The notes beneath the pieces are model-generated. The model was not told the DNA's origin. It was given only the letters and a program-made list of their open reading frames with translations, and made no database searches. The position numbers were made by a program, and so were the translations under genes. 64,000 nt of DNA from Forficula auricularia (taxonomy: Eukaryota > Arthropoda > Insecta > Dermaptera > Forficulidae), in the NCBI GenBank assembly GCA_024734495.1, contig JALMQS010000104.1:1550001-1614000 (forward strand). The letters run 5' to 3'. Positions within the stretch are counted from its first letter, which is position 1. Every line of letters begins with the position of its first letter. Positions 1 to 11,345 of this stretch are shown here, piece by piece.

Positions 1-1786
1 ATATTATTATTATTTTTTATTATTTTTTTTTAATTTGTATACCTACTTATTTTTCAGCTTCAAGTTTTTGAATCTAGCCCAAAATCTAATAAGTTTTTAG
101 TTTTGAAGATATAAATATCTTGACGCTAGAACAAATTTTCTACAAGTTTCTTTTTTTAACTTATAATTCTATTTTAACATGAATAATTATTTTTTTTTTA
201 ATTTTGAGTTCGATATTCTTCTTGCTATTGTTTATTGGCGAAAATCAGCAACTGCTATTAGATTTGGTAATATTAACGGGTATTAAAAATATTTTTACCC
301 ATAAGAACATTTTTGTTTACTTTTTTAATTCACGTTAACTAGCGTTCAAATCGGTTGCCACTAGACATTAAGGGGTGATTTTACATGCAATTATCAATTC
401 TTATACCTATGTTAATAAATCGAAGATATGTCCCATCTATCGTGATTATAGCCAATAAAACAACAGCTTGAAATGAAAATAATAATGATAATAATAAAGT
501 ACTTTTACAAATTTCTTAGGTTACCTATAGGGTTAAAGGGTATCAAATCAATATTTTAGAACCTAAAATTCTTTTTACTGCATTAGATGTATGCTTAGGT
601 ACTTATTTTCGACTTTTTATTTACATACCTAGGTACCTATCTATCTATTAAGTAATTTATTTGTTTTAAATGCTGGTGACTTTAATGCAGTTATCTCCTA
701 TCAGTGCTGGTTATGAAAAAAAAAACTCGTTAAATAATAAATATTTGTTCTTGTCGTAAAACTCATCATAAATTACACCTAGTCGCTAATTTATTATTCA
801 AATTACTTCTTTGATCTCATCCCTCTATGAAAATATCAAATTCAATCAAGATTTCAAAATTTCAGAATCATTTTTAGAACCGCAAATGAGATCAATCTGT
901 AAAATCTAGTGAGAAATAACCAAATACAAATTTGTAAAATAGTTTTTACTTCTTTTTCAATTGTTTTAAGCATATTATATGAAGTTAGATTAATAGAAAC
1001 AAATAAATATTGAATGTTTATCAAAGTTATACTTACATTCATGCCTACATTTAAAAAAATGTAATTTTTGACATAAAATTAATTAGGATAGTTTTTTGTT
1101 AATAATCTGAGTGTTTGAATACGAAAAGCCATAATAAATTTTATAATTATTTACTTAGTCAAAAATTAAGAATAAAAAAATAAAAAAATGTAAGCAAAAT
1201 TGAGATTACATGAGTTCAGTAGTTTTTTCTTATGACATATGTCACCAAACTAATTATTTTATATAATCTAAAATAATTTTTATAGAAATTACTAGCTCTA
1301 AGCTATTATTTTAAATAATTTTTACTATTTATAAATCAAAGGGCTCTAGAGTAAATAGGCGGCATATTCGAGAAGCTTCGTAGGCTCATAATACATGACT
1401 TGATTGTTAATTAAATATACTATAAACTTGTTAATTAAATATAATACAAACAAATTTCATAGAGAATTTAGGAATAACCAAAATGTTTTTAAACATTTGC
1501 CTTAATTCATAGCATTATAGCATTATTATTGTTATTTTGGTGATGGTTGTATTTAATTGAATTGAATTTGTAAATTTGTGGAAAATCTTATAGCTTAAGT
1601 ATAATTTTTTGTTTTGAAGAATCATGTAATCATATAATAGAATATTCATGAGCCTATATAGATAACCAAAAAATTATTTTTAAAGAAAAATAAGAATAGT
1701 CGTTTTTTAAGGAGGGGTAATACGAATAATCCTCTCTCTTATTTATGTCTATATTTTTAAGATATTAAAAAATTCAAATCTTTAAA
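1..1786. other. A+T-rich non-coding DNA (left arm)
   Basis: Very A+T-rich with many homopolymer runs and GGTACCTA-type pieces. I see no credible exon, RNA gene or transposon end here other than membership in the inverted-repeat arm. Its copy is at about 28.95-30.7 kb. Confidence 0.6.
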
Positions 1787-1935
1787 AAACAATCAAAAAA
1801 CACGTTTTATTCGAAACCAAACGTTTTATTAATTTTTTTTTATTTTCTTTTACAAATTTCTATTGAAAAAGGGAGAAATTCTCCCGAAACGCTTGGTTTC
1901 GAATAAACATGTTTTTTGATTGTCTTTTAGAGATT
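1787..1935. repeat. Foldback with decayed hammerhead-like core
   Basis: The arms CAATCAAAAAACACG and its complement near 1,905-1,930 flank a region where GGGAG (1,871-1,875) can pair with CTCCC (1,881-1,885), followed at once by GAAAC. This is the stem II plus GAAA part of the hammerhead-like motifs described elsewhere, but CUGANGA has decayed to a TTGAAAA-like string. A copy lies at about 28.82-28.96 kb, and related forms lie at 22.6-22.88 kb. Confidence 0.45.
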
Positions 1936-2783
1936 TGAATTTTTAAATATTTGTTATACAAATCAATAATTAATTTTTTTCTCTGAAATATATTTTTAAG
2001 AAAAGTTCAATATATTGCACGGCATGTTTCATAAATAAATATTAAAATATAGGTAATATTTGTTATTTATTAAAAATATTTTTTAAATTAACAGTAATTA
2101 CCTACATATAAAGATATATCTTCTTTTTTTATTTTAATGAATTTTATATTTTTCAGGGTTCGGATGCCTCTCCTCTTAAGATTCCGCCAGTGTTCATAAA
2201 CACTTAGTAAAACTTTTAATGTGATTATGGGTGTGTACATAAGTAATTTATTATTAATTTAAATTATTTTATCAATTAACATCTTTCACCTCTTTTCCTG
2301 TTTTTAAACCATCATACCTAATTTATACAATTTTTGAAGAACAAATTGAATTCACAGGTGCCTATAGGTATATGTACTTTTTCAACCATCGACCTTATTT
2401 TTTTCATCAGCAACTCGAATAATTTAAATAATAATATTTATTTCTTTATTATAATGTAGGTAATCTAAATGATTTCGGAAGTGGAGGGGGACTCAGACCC
2501 CATGCTCTTTCCGAACTTGTCCTTGATGACTGTCTATAGTTTGAGAAACATGTTTTTTCTATTGTGTACCTATAGTTAATCTATTTTCTGGATCACTAAA
2601 ATAAAGGCGTCCGCTGAAAATTTTACTTGGAGATCAGAGAGGAACAAAAGTGGGAGACAAATAATTATGTTACAATAAATATATTACTGTATATCATTCG
2701 CATCCATAATAAATATTAATTAAAACAGGAATAGCAGGGAATTGGGCAATAAATAAAAAACAGAGCTTTTATTAAATGGGCTA

Positions 2784-2815
2784 GACGTTTCGTCGATTTA
2801 TTTCAACTTCCTCAG
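2784..2815 (-). ncRNA. Hammerhead-ribozyme-like motif (family A)
   Basis: Read on the minus strand: CTGAGGA, one extra A, then GTTGAA / ATAA / ATCGAC as stem II (5 pairs including a U-G), then GAAA and CGTC. The flanking stem I is poorer than in its partner at 2,891-2,938. Activity is untested. Confidence 0.55.
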
Positions 2816-2890
2816 TGGTCCATCTTATCACTCTTTGTCAAAAGACAATTCCACTAATAATGTTTCGTCGCATAATGAAAGAATGATAAG

Positions 2891-2938
2891 ATGGGCCACT
2901 GAGGAAGTCGAAATAATTCGACGAAACGTCTTGCCCAT
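2891..2938 (+). ncRNA. Hammerhead-ribozyme-like motif (family A, best fold)
   Basis: All parts of a type-I hammerhead are visible. Stem I is ATGGGCCA (2,891-2,898) against TTGCCCAT (2,931-2,938), 7 of 8 pairs. CTGAGGA (2,899-2,905) fits CUGANGA. One extra A follows. Stem II is GTCGAA/TTCGAC (2,907-2,912 with 2,917-2,922), six pairs closed by an ATAA loop. Then come GAAA (2,923-2,926) and CGTC, cleavage expected after the C at 2,930. ACGU between GAAA and the cleavage site is self-complementary, so stem III could form between two molecules, as known for hammerheads with very short stem III. The extra A before stem II departs from the consensus. Confidence 0.68.
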
Positions 2939-3364
2939 TTAATAAAAACTTTGTTTTTTATTTATTGTCCAATAGCCTGCTATTCCTGATTTAATTATTA
3001 AATATATTTTTTTCAATTTTTCACAAATAGATTGTACAACACAGCAGTAGGTATCTACTTAAATCAAAACAAAAGTTCATACTAAATAATGTAAATAAAT
3101 TAAGAATATATTTAATATTTTTATTCGATAACAGCAAGGGGGAGGTGGTAAATACCCTTAACTCTCCGCCCTTGCTTCACGTCAGACGTTTCTATTTTAT
3201 TTTAAATTATTTTTTTGATTTTTTTTAGGATCTCAAATCTAAATTGGTGTTAGTAAAATAGTCTCATTTTGTTAGATTTGTAGTTAGTAAAATTTCTTCG
3301 ATTTTTTTTAAATTACGTAGTAGTTTCCGGCTGGTATTTCTTTCCATTGTTTGAATGATGGGAC

Positions 3365-3603
3365 TCACCGATAGTAGGGGAATCCCTGAGGCACGTGGAG
3401 ATCCATAGGGGTGGCATGGTGGTGGTGGGCGGCAGCCGCCGCCGCCGCCGCTGCTGCCGCCGCATGCTGATAGGCGTGCGGGTCGGGGGGCGGCATAACT
3501 CCGCCAACTCCGCCGCCGCCGCCACCCCCGGCATGGCCAAGTACCGCCGCCCACGGGGATGTCGTAAACCCTCCACTGTGCTCCATCCCTTCTGCTAGGG
3601 GTG
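3365..3603 (-). CDS. First coding exon of a probable developmental regulator (left copy, open)
   Basis: On the minus strand an ATG at about 3,583 opens MEHSGGFTTSPWAAVLGHAG, followed by a Gly run, VGGVMPPPDPHAYQHA, about 12 Ala, a short His run, then ATPMDLHVPQGFPYYR. The frame runs to CG|GTGAGT, a strong splice donor at about 3,370, so the in-frame TGA is intronic. Low-complexity Ala/Gly/His runs followed by a conserved-looking PMDLHVPQGFPYYR segment are typical of N-termini of insect nuclear regulators. I do not recognise the family with confidence and infer function only from composition. Codon use is very GC-rich against A+T-rich surroundings. No following exon could be assigned in the window. 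The copy at 27,224-27,444 is frameshifted. Confidence 0.6.
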
Positions 3604-3940
3604 AGTCTGCTGGCCAACACACACGCACGCACACACTGACAGAACTAACACACGACCGAATCAGACACGAGCACTGACACTTGCTGAGCTGTCAACCTGA
3701 CAGTTCATCCTCGCGGGCGACGACAAGTGTTCGTATTCGAGTTCCGCGCGAAGAGCCGGCTGGCCCAGGAATGACGCCAATGGGGCAATGCGCCGCTCTC
3801 GAGAACGGCCACGCCTCTTTACTAAGAAGGGCGGGGTTTTGTGGTCATGTGATCTGCTTCGATAGCCAATCCATGTAAAGGCCACGCCCTGCGAGAGGAT
3901 GGATTTTGCGCGTTGCGAACCACTGGGAGTGTGCACCGGT
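3600..3940 (-). promoter_or_regulatory. CpG-rich promoter / 5' UTR island
   Basis: G+C-rich DNA in an otherwise A+T-rich window, directly upstream (minus strand) of the ATG of the exon. It holds several CpGs, CTCGAGA and CGCGCG strings, GGGCGTGGCC-type GC boxes and an ATTGG (CCAAT) element. A TCAGTG string near 3,680 could be an initiator. Placement as promoter is inferred from position and composition. Confidence 0.45.
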
Positions 3941-3989
3941 CAAATCATATTGCATTATTTAAACATGGATCACAGGCAAAGTGTGGCAT

Positions 3990-5460
3990 ATTTTTAATTC
4001 CATAATGGTCAAGAAAACCCTAAAATATCCTCTAATGCAATTAGTTAATTAAATCTGTTTCAACCCTATTCACTTACCCTTCATTTTATTTGTAAAGTAA
4101 TTTTTTTATCTTTCAAATAAATAAATAAAAAACTTTATTGATTTGAACTACATAGTTTTCGCCATTCTTTGGCTCATTAAAAAAAATTTTAAAATTCATA
4201 ATAGGTATTAAATAGAAAGTTTATTTTTGCCGAGCATAGCAGAATTTTTATAAATTGAAGAGGACAATAAAAGAGTGTCTTTTGATGGAATTATAAATTT
4301 AAAATTAAACTAATTCCAGCAGAAAACACATCTCTTTATTGTCTCCTTCAATAATAGGTAGGTATTCTTTAAAATTTTTGATTGAATTGAAATTATAAAA
4401 TTTTATGACACTAACTCTGAAATACTTTCCAAAAATAAAAATTTAATTTACGCGAATCCGCAAATTAAATTATCAATGTGAAATTATTTCAATATACTTC
4501 CTCAAGATTAATCTTTCTAAAGTCTAGTTTCATGTAAATGGAATATTTATATATGATGTGTCAAATGAAATAATTTTTCGTTTTTTCTACATATTGGGTT
4601 CAAATCTCAAGGGGATGAATTACCATGAATTCTTCTAGTATAATCATTAAATCTCCGTATAGAAACACTAAATTAAATCTTTATTTCATTATACCAATAA
4701 ATACATTTCCTATTTTATTTTTTAGCTTCTTTAATCATTTTTTAGCCTAGTAGGTACTAATACTCTGTGATTTATTTGTGAGTCCAATTCAGGCTAAAAT
4801 TACTCTAGGAGAAAGATTAAACCTATTCGTTTAAGTTTTTGCAGTATGTGGGCCTTGAATTTTGATAGTCCCTTTCTTTGGTATCATGAGAGTTAACTCT
4901 GACTTATAGGTGTTCCACCTTTCTTGGCTGTTTCAAATCAGTAAAAAATTAAGAAACGATAAAATTATTCTTATTCACGAATAAAGAATCAACATTTGAA
5001 TTTTGAAATTTAACTATTTAATGATTTACTGCGTATGTTAAAGTTTAGTATCACTTGACAAAACATTATTTTCTATTAAGATAAAATAAACCTTGGATGA
5101 TAATTATTGTACGCGATGTTAAATTAGTTCCAACTTGCAGGATACCCATTTGGTCCGGATTGAGTTTTGTCATTTTGTTCAATTCTCAAGGGATGAATAC
5201 AACCCTTCGAGTATAAGCATGATAGGATTTTTTCATTAAGGCGCGGATTCAGTAAAAAAGACACCTTTATGATTTCAATTTTCATTAGTAACTAAGTACT
5301 TTATGAAAAGAGACATTGAAGTATCTAAAAATAAATACACAATTTATTCTCATACCTACCTAAGTTTACACTAAGTTTTCTGTCGTTTACTTGCGTCCCT
5401 TCCTATACCTAGTGTTTTTTAATTTCCATTCCTCGACAAAACTTGTAGGTTAAATATATA
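3990..5460. other. A+T-rich DNA with a short foldback
   Basis: No coding signal. At 4,230-4,370 a small palindrome with AGGACAATAAAAGAGTGT and its inverse resembles the outer arms of the hammerhead-bearing foldback at 35.35 kb. The rest is A+T-rich and unassigned. The inverted copy is at about 25.4-26.87 kb. Confidence 0.5.
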
Positions 5461-5480
5461 TATATATATATATATATTGA
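5454..5480. repeat. TA microsatellite
   Basis: About 12 TA units, with a counterpart at about 25,379-25,403 in the other arm. Confidence 0.85.
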
Positions 5481-5828
5481 ATTTTTTATAGAATCGAATT
5501 TAAATTTAAATCGAATATTTTTTATAACCTAACTTCAAAAGTGCCCTTTAAGGGTCTTCTTGAGACTGAGAAGGGTGAAGAGGAAAGGAAGGGTGTGGGG
5601 TGATTTGCGCTTGACCCGATTGTCGTGCCCGGAATCAGCAAACGGCATAGTGCCCCTTTAATTTCCAACCCAGTCACCCCAAACATACATGCAGACAACC
5701 ACTGGCAGTTATGTTTCTTATATTCTTTCTTTAATAATTCTATTCCCCATATATAGTAGTAATCCTAACAACAAAACCCTAAATCACTTAACAAAAATTT
5801 GTAGATGATTATTCTAATAAATATATAG

Positions 5829-5900
5829 AGGCTCAAGTAGTGAGGTGGATAGAGCATTTGACTTCAAATCGGGTTTACTCAGGATTGAATTTCACTTCAA
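5829..5900 (+). repeat. tRNA-derived SINE relic
   Basis: GGTGGATAGAGCATTTGACT resembles a tRNA D-arm/A-box and anticodon stem, and GGATTGAATTTC resembles a B-box. The T stem is imperfect and no acceptor stem closes, so this looks like a SINE head rather than a working tRNA. An inverted copy is at about 24.95-25.03 kb. Confidence 0.5.
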
Positions 5901-6049
5901 ACAGAACAATTTGGGAAACCAGCTGACAAATTGCCCAGGAAAATCATCCATGAAGAATGTTTAGTATAGTAATCGCCAACATTCGAAAGAAAACTCTAAG
6001 CTGAAGACTTTTTTGTAATGATACAGATATAAGAAGATGTCGCATCAAA

Positions 6050-6460
6050 AAAGTGATACCTCTGTACTCCGCAGTGGACCCATGCATCATAAAAAGAAGA
6101 AGGACAAGAAATAGAGATTGAATCTGAGTTGAAGTTACCTGTAGATGTGGGTCTTAAAATATTGAAGGTTATATGACTCGGAAAGAATGTTCCAGATTCT
6201 AAAAGTCATAGGGAAGAACAAGGTTGAAAATGCGTTTGTTCAGGTACTATCTAATTCAACAATGAGGAGGTGTTGGATGTTTAAAAATCGTGGATTTCGT
6301 GTAAATGAAGTTTTAAGGGGGGGAAGTAGATTTATTTTATCTCGTCAGATCTATTATATATTTTTGGCAGTAGGAAATTTGATGAGATTGAGGGGTTTTC
6401 AATATAAATTAGCTGATTATGAGAGTTTTTTTATAATTAGCAAATATTGTATATAGTGTA
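6050..6460 (-). pseudogene. Jockey-like non-LTR retrotransposon 3' fragment
   Basis: Minus-strand translation gives pieces such as SDEIKS, FLNIQH and PMTLES with stops and shifts between them. They match the ORF2 C-terminal pieces seen at 51.3-53.1 kb and 55.57-55.96 kb (CSDEIKS, FANSFIPMTSRD). Only the terminal few hundred bases remain. The 3' end carries the AAGAAG and CTCCGCAGT-type tail shared with the other copies. Dead copy; the inverted-repeat partner is at 24.43-24.85 kb. Confidence 0.6.
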
Positions 6461-6642
6461 CCTATTCTTGTTTCTTTTTTTCTTCTCATTCTCTCTTTAC
6501 TTTTTTTTCTCTTTCTTATTTAATTTATTTCTATTTCTGTAAATTCATATCGATTTTATCATTCATTTTCCAAGTTGTGGGTTTTTTCAAAATTTTCCCA
6601 CCAAAATTTAAAAAAATGATTAAAAATAAAATAAAATAAAAT

Positions 6643-7172
6643 AAATAAGCTGACGTGTTCTGATGTGGCCATCCACTTGACTTAGTTTTTGCATTTTTAG
6701 ACTTCTTGGAGGGCCACCTGACTATGTATACAAAATTTGGTTGAATTTGCTCTAAACGACCTAGATTTTTAATTTTTAACCCCCTCTCCTCCTCCACCCT
6801 ATTTAATTTTGGGTCGATATGCACCAAAATCTAATCAGCTCTTAATCTCAATGGACCAAAATTACGTGTGAAATTTGGTTTCGATATTCACACTGAGTTT
6901 TTGAGCTAGCTCGTCCACAAATTTGGTAACGCACAGACTAACTAACTAAACTAACAAGACATTTTGATAAAACAATTATTATCTGGAAAATATAATTTTT
7001 TCGATGTTCACTTATTAGAGCTTTTGTGTAGAGCGAAATGCCATGGTTTCGCTCAATTTTTTTAATCGAAATAGTTTAAGCCGTTTTTGAGATATTTTTG
7101 AAAAAAAGACGGAAAAAACCACTTTTTTCATGCACGATTACAATACTTGACCATACTCTGTATGGTAAAGTA
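6643..7172. mobile_element. Non-autonomous insertion present only in the left arm
   Basis: The right arm reads straight across this site (near 24,095), so this is an insertion with an empty site in the window. It begins AAGCTGACGTGTTCTGATGT and ends GACCATACTCTGTATGGTAA. A second copy lies at 35,957-36,672 with the same two ends. Internal text includes a C-rich run, AATTTTGGGTCGATATGCA and GACATTTTGAT. No coding capacity. The superfamily is not clear to me. Confidence 0.7.
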
Positions 7173-7199
7173 AAAAGAATATTGTTGTAAATATGGACA

Positions 7200-8069
7200 T
7201 GGGAAGGGAGTATTTATTGCTCAATGCTCAAATAATTATAAAATAAATAATAATAATGTAAATTTTTAATTTGGAAATAAAACATTTTATTCAAAAAAAA
7301 ATATAATAATTATACATACCTATTTAAAAAATGAATAATAATGAAAAGTCATATCTTCGAAAATATAGTCTATAATAAATAGATTATACAAATTTTTAAA
7401 TACTTATCTATAGGCTAGGTATTTGAATAAATATGTACAAATGTTTTAACAAAACAATGTTTAAATGTTTGTTGGATAGCCAAAGTTCTGAAGAAATTCC
7501 ACATTATCAATGCATTTTTTGTAACAAATTTGAATATATATAGTTACTTAAAAAAAAGTTTGATATTTTTAGGTATTGTTTAAAACTTTTGATCTCTCTT
7601 AAATCAAAATAATTTAGTTTAAGAAATTATTTGCTTTTTCTGATGGAACATAATCGAGACAAAACAATATTTAATTAAAATCTAGAATTTTTGAACATTA
7701 TAATAGTCATATAGAATAAAAATTCAAAATGTACTTACTATGCTAGCTAGCCATTCAACTGCCTGGAACAGAATTTTAGAATTTTTTAATCCCAAAATTT
7801 TAGATAGAGAGGAGAATTTAGAAAAAACATTCAATTTTAGAAATTATTCAAATCTGAAACAACAAAAATTAATTAACAAAAGATATGGACTAGTTTTTAT
7901 AATATTCATCAAAAAATTTTAGAGAAAAATAAATTTTTTGTAATTTTTATTTTTTTTATTAATATTATTATTTATCAAGATAATTTCATCAACAAGACAA
8001 TTTTTCTCATTGTCTTTTTTTTCAAATTATTTAGTATTTGCTTAGTGTATCAATTGGTTTATATAAATA
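7200..8069. other. A+T-rich DNA, nothing assigned
   Basis: Shared with the right arm at 23.22-24.06 kb. I see no coding region, RNA gene or transposon end in it. Confidence 0.5.
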
Positions 8070-8213
8070 TGTTGCAGTAAAAACCCATTTTTAGTAAGAA
8101 CGGGTTCTCACTAGTTAAAACGCATTTCATCATTACAAACATCAGTAAATTCTAGTTGCCACAAACGTATTCTGCGAAACGCGTTTTAACTAGTAAGAAT
8201 TGAAAAGTTTTTT
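8070..8213. mobile_element. TGTTGCAG-family MITE, cut by the gap
   Basis: Starts TGTTGCAGTAAAAACC and continues AGTAAGAACGGGTTCTCACT, the same terminal inverted repeat as at 13,703-14,101 and 19,513-19,916. It then runs into the tail of a nested hairpin element (AATTGAAAAGTTTTTT) and stops at the N gap. The fuller counterpart is 22,885-23,218. Confidence 0.75.
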
Positions 8214-8313
8214 NNNNNNNNNNNNNNNNNNNNNNNNNNNNNNNNNNNNNNNNNNNNNNNNNNNNNNNNNNNNNNNNNNNNNNNNNNNNNNNNNNNNNNN
8301 NNNNNNNNNNNNN
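8214..8313. other. Scaffold gap of 100 N
   Basis: Exactly 100 unknown bases, the conventional size for a gap of unknown length. It sits where the left inverted-repeat arm ends, inside the tail of a hairpin element present in full in the right copy (22,911-23,084). The join between the left arm and the downstream sequence is therefore not supported by contiguous sequence. Confidence 0.98.
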
Positions 8314-8462
8314 ACCGACTTCAAAAAAGTGATTTCATGTTAATATTTCGTCGTTTAGTTGTAACTAAATTAGATAATTATTTTATACCTTTTAGTGCAT
8401 TTTATTTTATTTTTGAGTTATTATTATTTTATTTGTTGCATTTAATTTTTTTGAAGTCGGTT
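8314..8462. mobile_element. ACCGACTTC-family MITE module
   Basis: Bounded by ACCGACTTCAAAAAA and its inverse TTTTTTGAAGTCGGT, with TTAATATTTCGTCGTTTAGT and TTGCATTTAATT inside. The same module occurs at 32,360-32,504, 32,596-32,734, 34,056-34,179 and 34,260-34,387 in both orientations. No ORF of meaning. Confidence 0.75.
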
Positions 8463-9390
8463 TTATTTTTTTATAAAAATTATTTTTATTTTTCTCTTTT
8501 TAGTTATGTTATTAATAGTGACTTAATATAATACCTTGCATGCATCTCGTAAGAGAAAGCGTCGGGCGAATGAATCAGAAAATAATATGTTTTTTTATAA
8601 ATTTTATTAAACCAATTATTTTACATTAATTAATGTATACATTGTATTTTTGCTTCGATTCCGAGATTACTTCTCCACCATCGAGTGTCCTTATTCATCT
8701 TTAGTCCTTGTTTTTAATAAGAGGAAAATCTAATTAGATAAAAAACTCTCTTTTCCGATAATTATTTCAATTCCATTATTCCCCAATCAAGTCGATTGGT
8801 TTCCTCTCTCCCAATCCAATAATCCAGAAAATAATAATAAAATTCAATTCATAAATATAGAAATTTTCCGAAACGTTTGCGGGTTTTAAGATTTTTTTTT
8901 TTTATAAAAGATTTTATTATTATAATTTCGATAATTTGCTCAGTTAGAATTGGAGATTTACGCTATTTCGTCATTGACCATGTCATCGGAACTTGACCGA
9001 ATTAATATGGACTCTCTATGATATCCTCTTCCAATAAAAACAACATCGAAATCGACAACGTGGCACAAAGTTATCGCCGAACATACATACAAGATAAATA
9101 AATAAATAAATAATTAGGTATCTTGATTATCTTGGAGCTATATTGATCCAAACGCAGAAAGAATGATTAAAATCGGTTCATAAACAAAGAAGATATCCCT
9201 GAACAAAAAAGGTCCAATACCAATGAAATCTATATTTTTACCAATTGGAAACTAGACTGAACCCATATGCAAAAAAATCATCAAAATCGGTTGACAATTG
9301 GCGAAGATATCAGGTAACATAGACACAGACACACACGCAAAAATTCAGTCGAATTGAGAACCTCCTCCATTTTTTGAACACGGTTAAAAA
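8463..9390. repeat. Companion repeat of the ACCGACTTC module
   Basis: Related to 32,735-33,305 and, inverted, to 33,780-34,055. Shared pieces include GGGCGAATGAATCAGAAA, TTGGAGATTTACG and ATCATCAAAATCGGTT, ending in a decayed TTTTTTGAACACGGTTA against TTTTTTGAAGTCGGTTA. About 150 bp near 8.6-8.75 kb also resembles 49.57-49.74 kb, so the copy is itself composite. No coding capacity. Confidence 0.55.
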
Positions 9391-10170
9391 TTGATCCTCC
9401 CCAAAAATAATCATGCAAATAAAATTTTAATACCATTCCTTTGAATTACGCGTAGAAATGAATGAATAGATATATATTCTAACCAAGTTCTTCTCCTATT
9501 AGGCACGATCTACACACAATGCCTTAATAAATATGTATATACCATATTTACATGTCGCAAGATTTTATATTTAGGGTTAGTCCAAGTGCCGGCATAGTAT
9601 GTTTGGCCCTTGGACTTGACTCAATCCCGAGGGATCTAATCTAGTACCTATTCCTTTTTAGAAAATAAAAAGTATTTTAGCTTCCAGTGTAGAGATAATA
9701 AAATTGACGAGGAATTTACCTATACAACTTTATATAAAAGAATATGGATATACATATTTATTATACCATACAAAAATAATATATTTTAAAGAGTGCATTT
9801 CAACTTCATAAAAAAAAAAATTTTTTTATTGAATAATTTAAAGAATGATTTTGGTATGCAAAATGCATCTAAAAGTTTTTCTTTTTTGCCTACCAATTTA
9901 GTTATGAGCATTCATTATTTCTATATTACAAATTATGCTTTAATGTAATAAATTACAATTAAGATAAAAACGAAATGTTTTACTATATAATATAGATTAG
10001 CTATATATTTTTAATTATATTTATTGTAACACCTAACACCGCATATTTTATTATATATTATTTAGATGACACACCTGTATAAATAAAGGACCATTAAAAA
10101 TGTAATTTCTTTTTAGCGATACACTACTCTAGAGATAAAGACATACATACCATATGAGTGGCGGATGGTG
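9391..10170. other. A+T-rich DNA, nothing assigned
   Basis: No coding or repeat structure that I can support. Confidence 0.5.
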
Positions 10171-10620
10171 ACTTTTCAACCAGGGAGTGCTGTCCAAAAA
10201 ATACCCCTCATTTATTTAAATTTTTTTTTCGCATTTTTGAAAATTTATTCTAATAAGCAATCATAAAATTTTGCGTTATTTTTGTAAATTAGTCATTATA
10301 TTTTTTTATGACACACGGTATGAAAATACTATAAATGTTTTGGAATTTTATGGATGCCCAGTTTCCATGGAGCGCAGTTCACTGATCAGTGACGAGCCAA
10401 GTCCCCTTTGCGCCGTCGTTCGAGATACCGATTGGCGCCTTTATATGCACTTAGCCACAACATTGTTTCACGTTTCAAGGTTTTTTTACAAAAGAACTAA
10501 TAGAGCAAATAATAAATACCTACTTTCGGCAGTTTTTGAGATATTTCGAAAATAGAAAGCAAAAAACAAAAAATTTCATATATGTAGTCATGCATTATGT
10601 AGTAACGTAATAAGAGTGAA
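10171..10620. repeat. Unclassified repeat-like block
   Basis: Contains a local GC-rich patch (GCGCCGTCGTTCGAGATACC) in A+T-rich DNA and ends TTTTGAGATATTTCGAAAAT, shared with the inner text of the elements at 6.64 and 35.96 kb. The short ORF across it looks accidental. Confidence 0.35.
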
Positions 10621-10899
10621 TTTAAAAGACTCCTACCAGTAGATGGGAAGCATCACCAGACACACTTATGTTCAAATCTGTCTCAGCATGTTCTCTGTTT
10701 GCCAGTAAGCAGCATTCATTTAATAGCACTCTTTATAATGGGAGCCCCTGCTAGTTAGACAACTTAATTGGCAGATCAGTTAAGGTAGTCAGATGATCGC
10801 AATCACGTTACATATATATTCTATTATCATTACATGATATCTATGGGGAATGTAGCATATATTTGAAAGTAAAAAAGCTCCAAACAATTTTCTTATTTT

Positions 10900-11345
10900 T
10901 ACTTTATCCAATGCGAAACAGATAAAGTATTGGATCGCTACTTCAAAGGGTCCTCAGGTAAAGAGTACGGAACCCATGGTCTCAATCAAAGCATTAAATT
11001 GCAAGTATTCATTTAGGTTTAATTTTAGCATGTGACGGTTATTCCAAAAATTACATGGGGTCTCGCCAAAAGGAAAACCTACCATTACTTTAACAAAATG
11101 ATGCACAGATTAGTTTTTGATACATATCGGCCTACAAACATTAGTACTTTATTCCAGTACTTTTATAATTTTTTTTAATATCTTAAAAATGAATTACCAA
11201 TTTTGATGAAATTTAATATTCTAATTGAGTACATTGAGAGCCACAAAAAAGGTTATATAAAGTTTTTAGTAAAATTATATTTTAAAGTACTATACCCTAG
11301 AGTAAAATAGTACTTTTTAGAAATACTTTAAAATTTATTCATTTT
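10900..11345. repeat. Dispersed repeat, copy 1 of 3
   Basis: Shares TTACTTTATCCAATG, AAAGGGTCCTCAGGTAAAG, GTGACGGTTATTCC, CATATCGGCC and TTTGATGAAATTTAATAT with 60,628-61,255 (most complete) and 37,446-37,830. Non-coding. Confidence 0.75.

Larger units (their letters stand above)
2727..2989. mobile_element. Foldback element with two opposed hammerhead-like motifs
   Basis: Two arms of about 70 bp are inverted: AGGAATAGCAGGGAATTGGG on the left and its near-complement ending CTGCTATTCCTG on the right. Each arm ends inward in a hammerhead-like core, on opposite strands (2,784-2,815 minus and 2,899-2,930 plus). The element has no ORF, so it would be non-autonomous. The inverted-repeat partner is 27,823-28,083. 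I cannot see a clear target-site duplication. Confidence 0.7.
1..8213 (+). repeat. Left arm of giant inverted repeat
   Basis: The whole stretch is the reverse complement of 23,073-30,708. Base 1 pairs with about 30,708, and the last bases before the N gap pair with 23,073. The match runs through A+T-rich DNA, a palindromic element at 2.73-2.99 kb, the GC-rich exon island at 3.36-3.94 kb, a SINE relic, a non-LTR fragment and a MITE. This arm is longer because it has an extra insertion of about 530 bp at 6.64-7.17 kb. Small indels separate the arms throughout. The repeat reaches the first base of the window, so it may extend further upstream. It could be a true inverted duplication or an assembly artefact. 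Confidence 0.93.

Noticed and set aside
5829..5900. Functional tRNA gene
   Set aside because: D and anticodon arms are suggestive, but the T arm and acceptor stem do not pair; fits a SINE relic.
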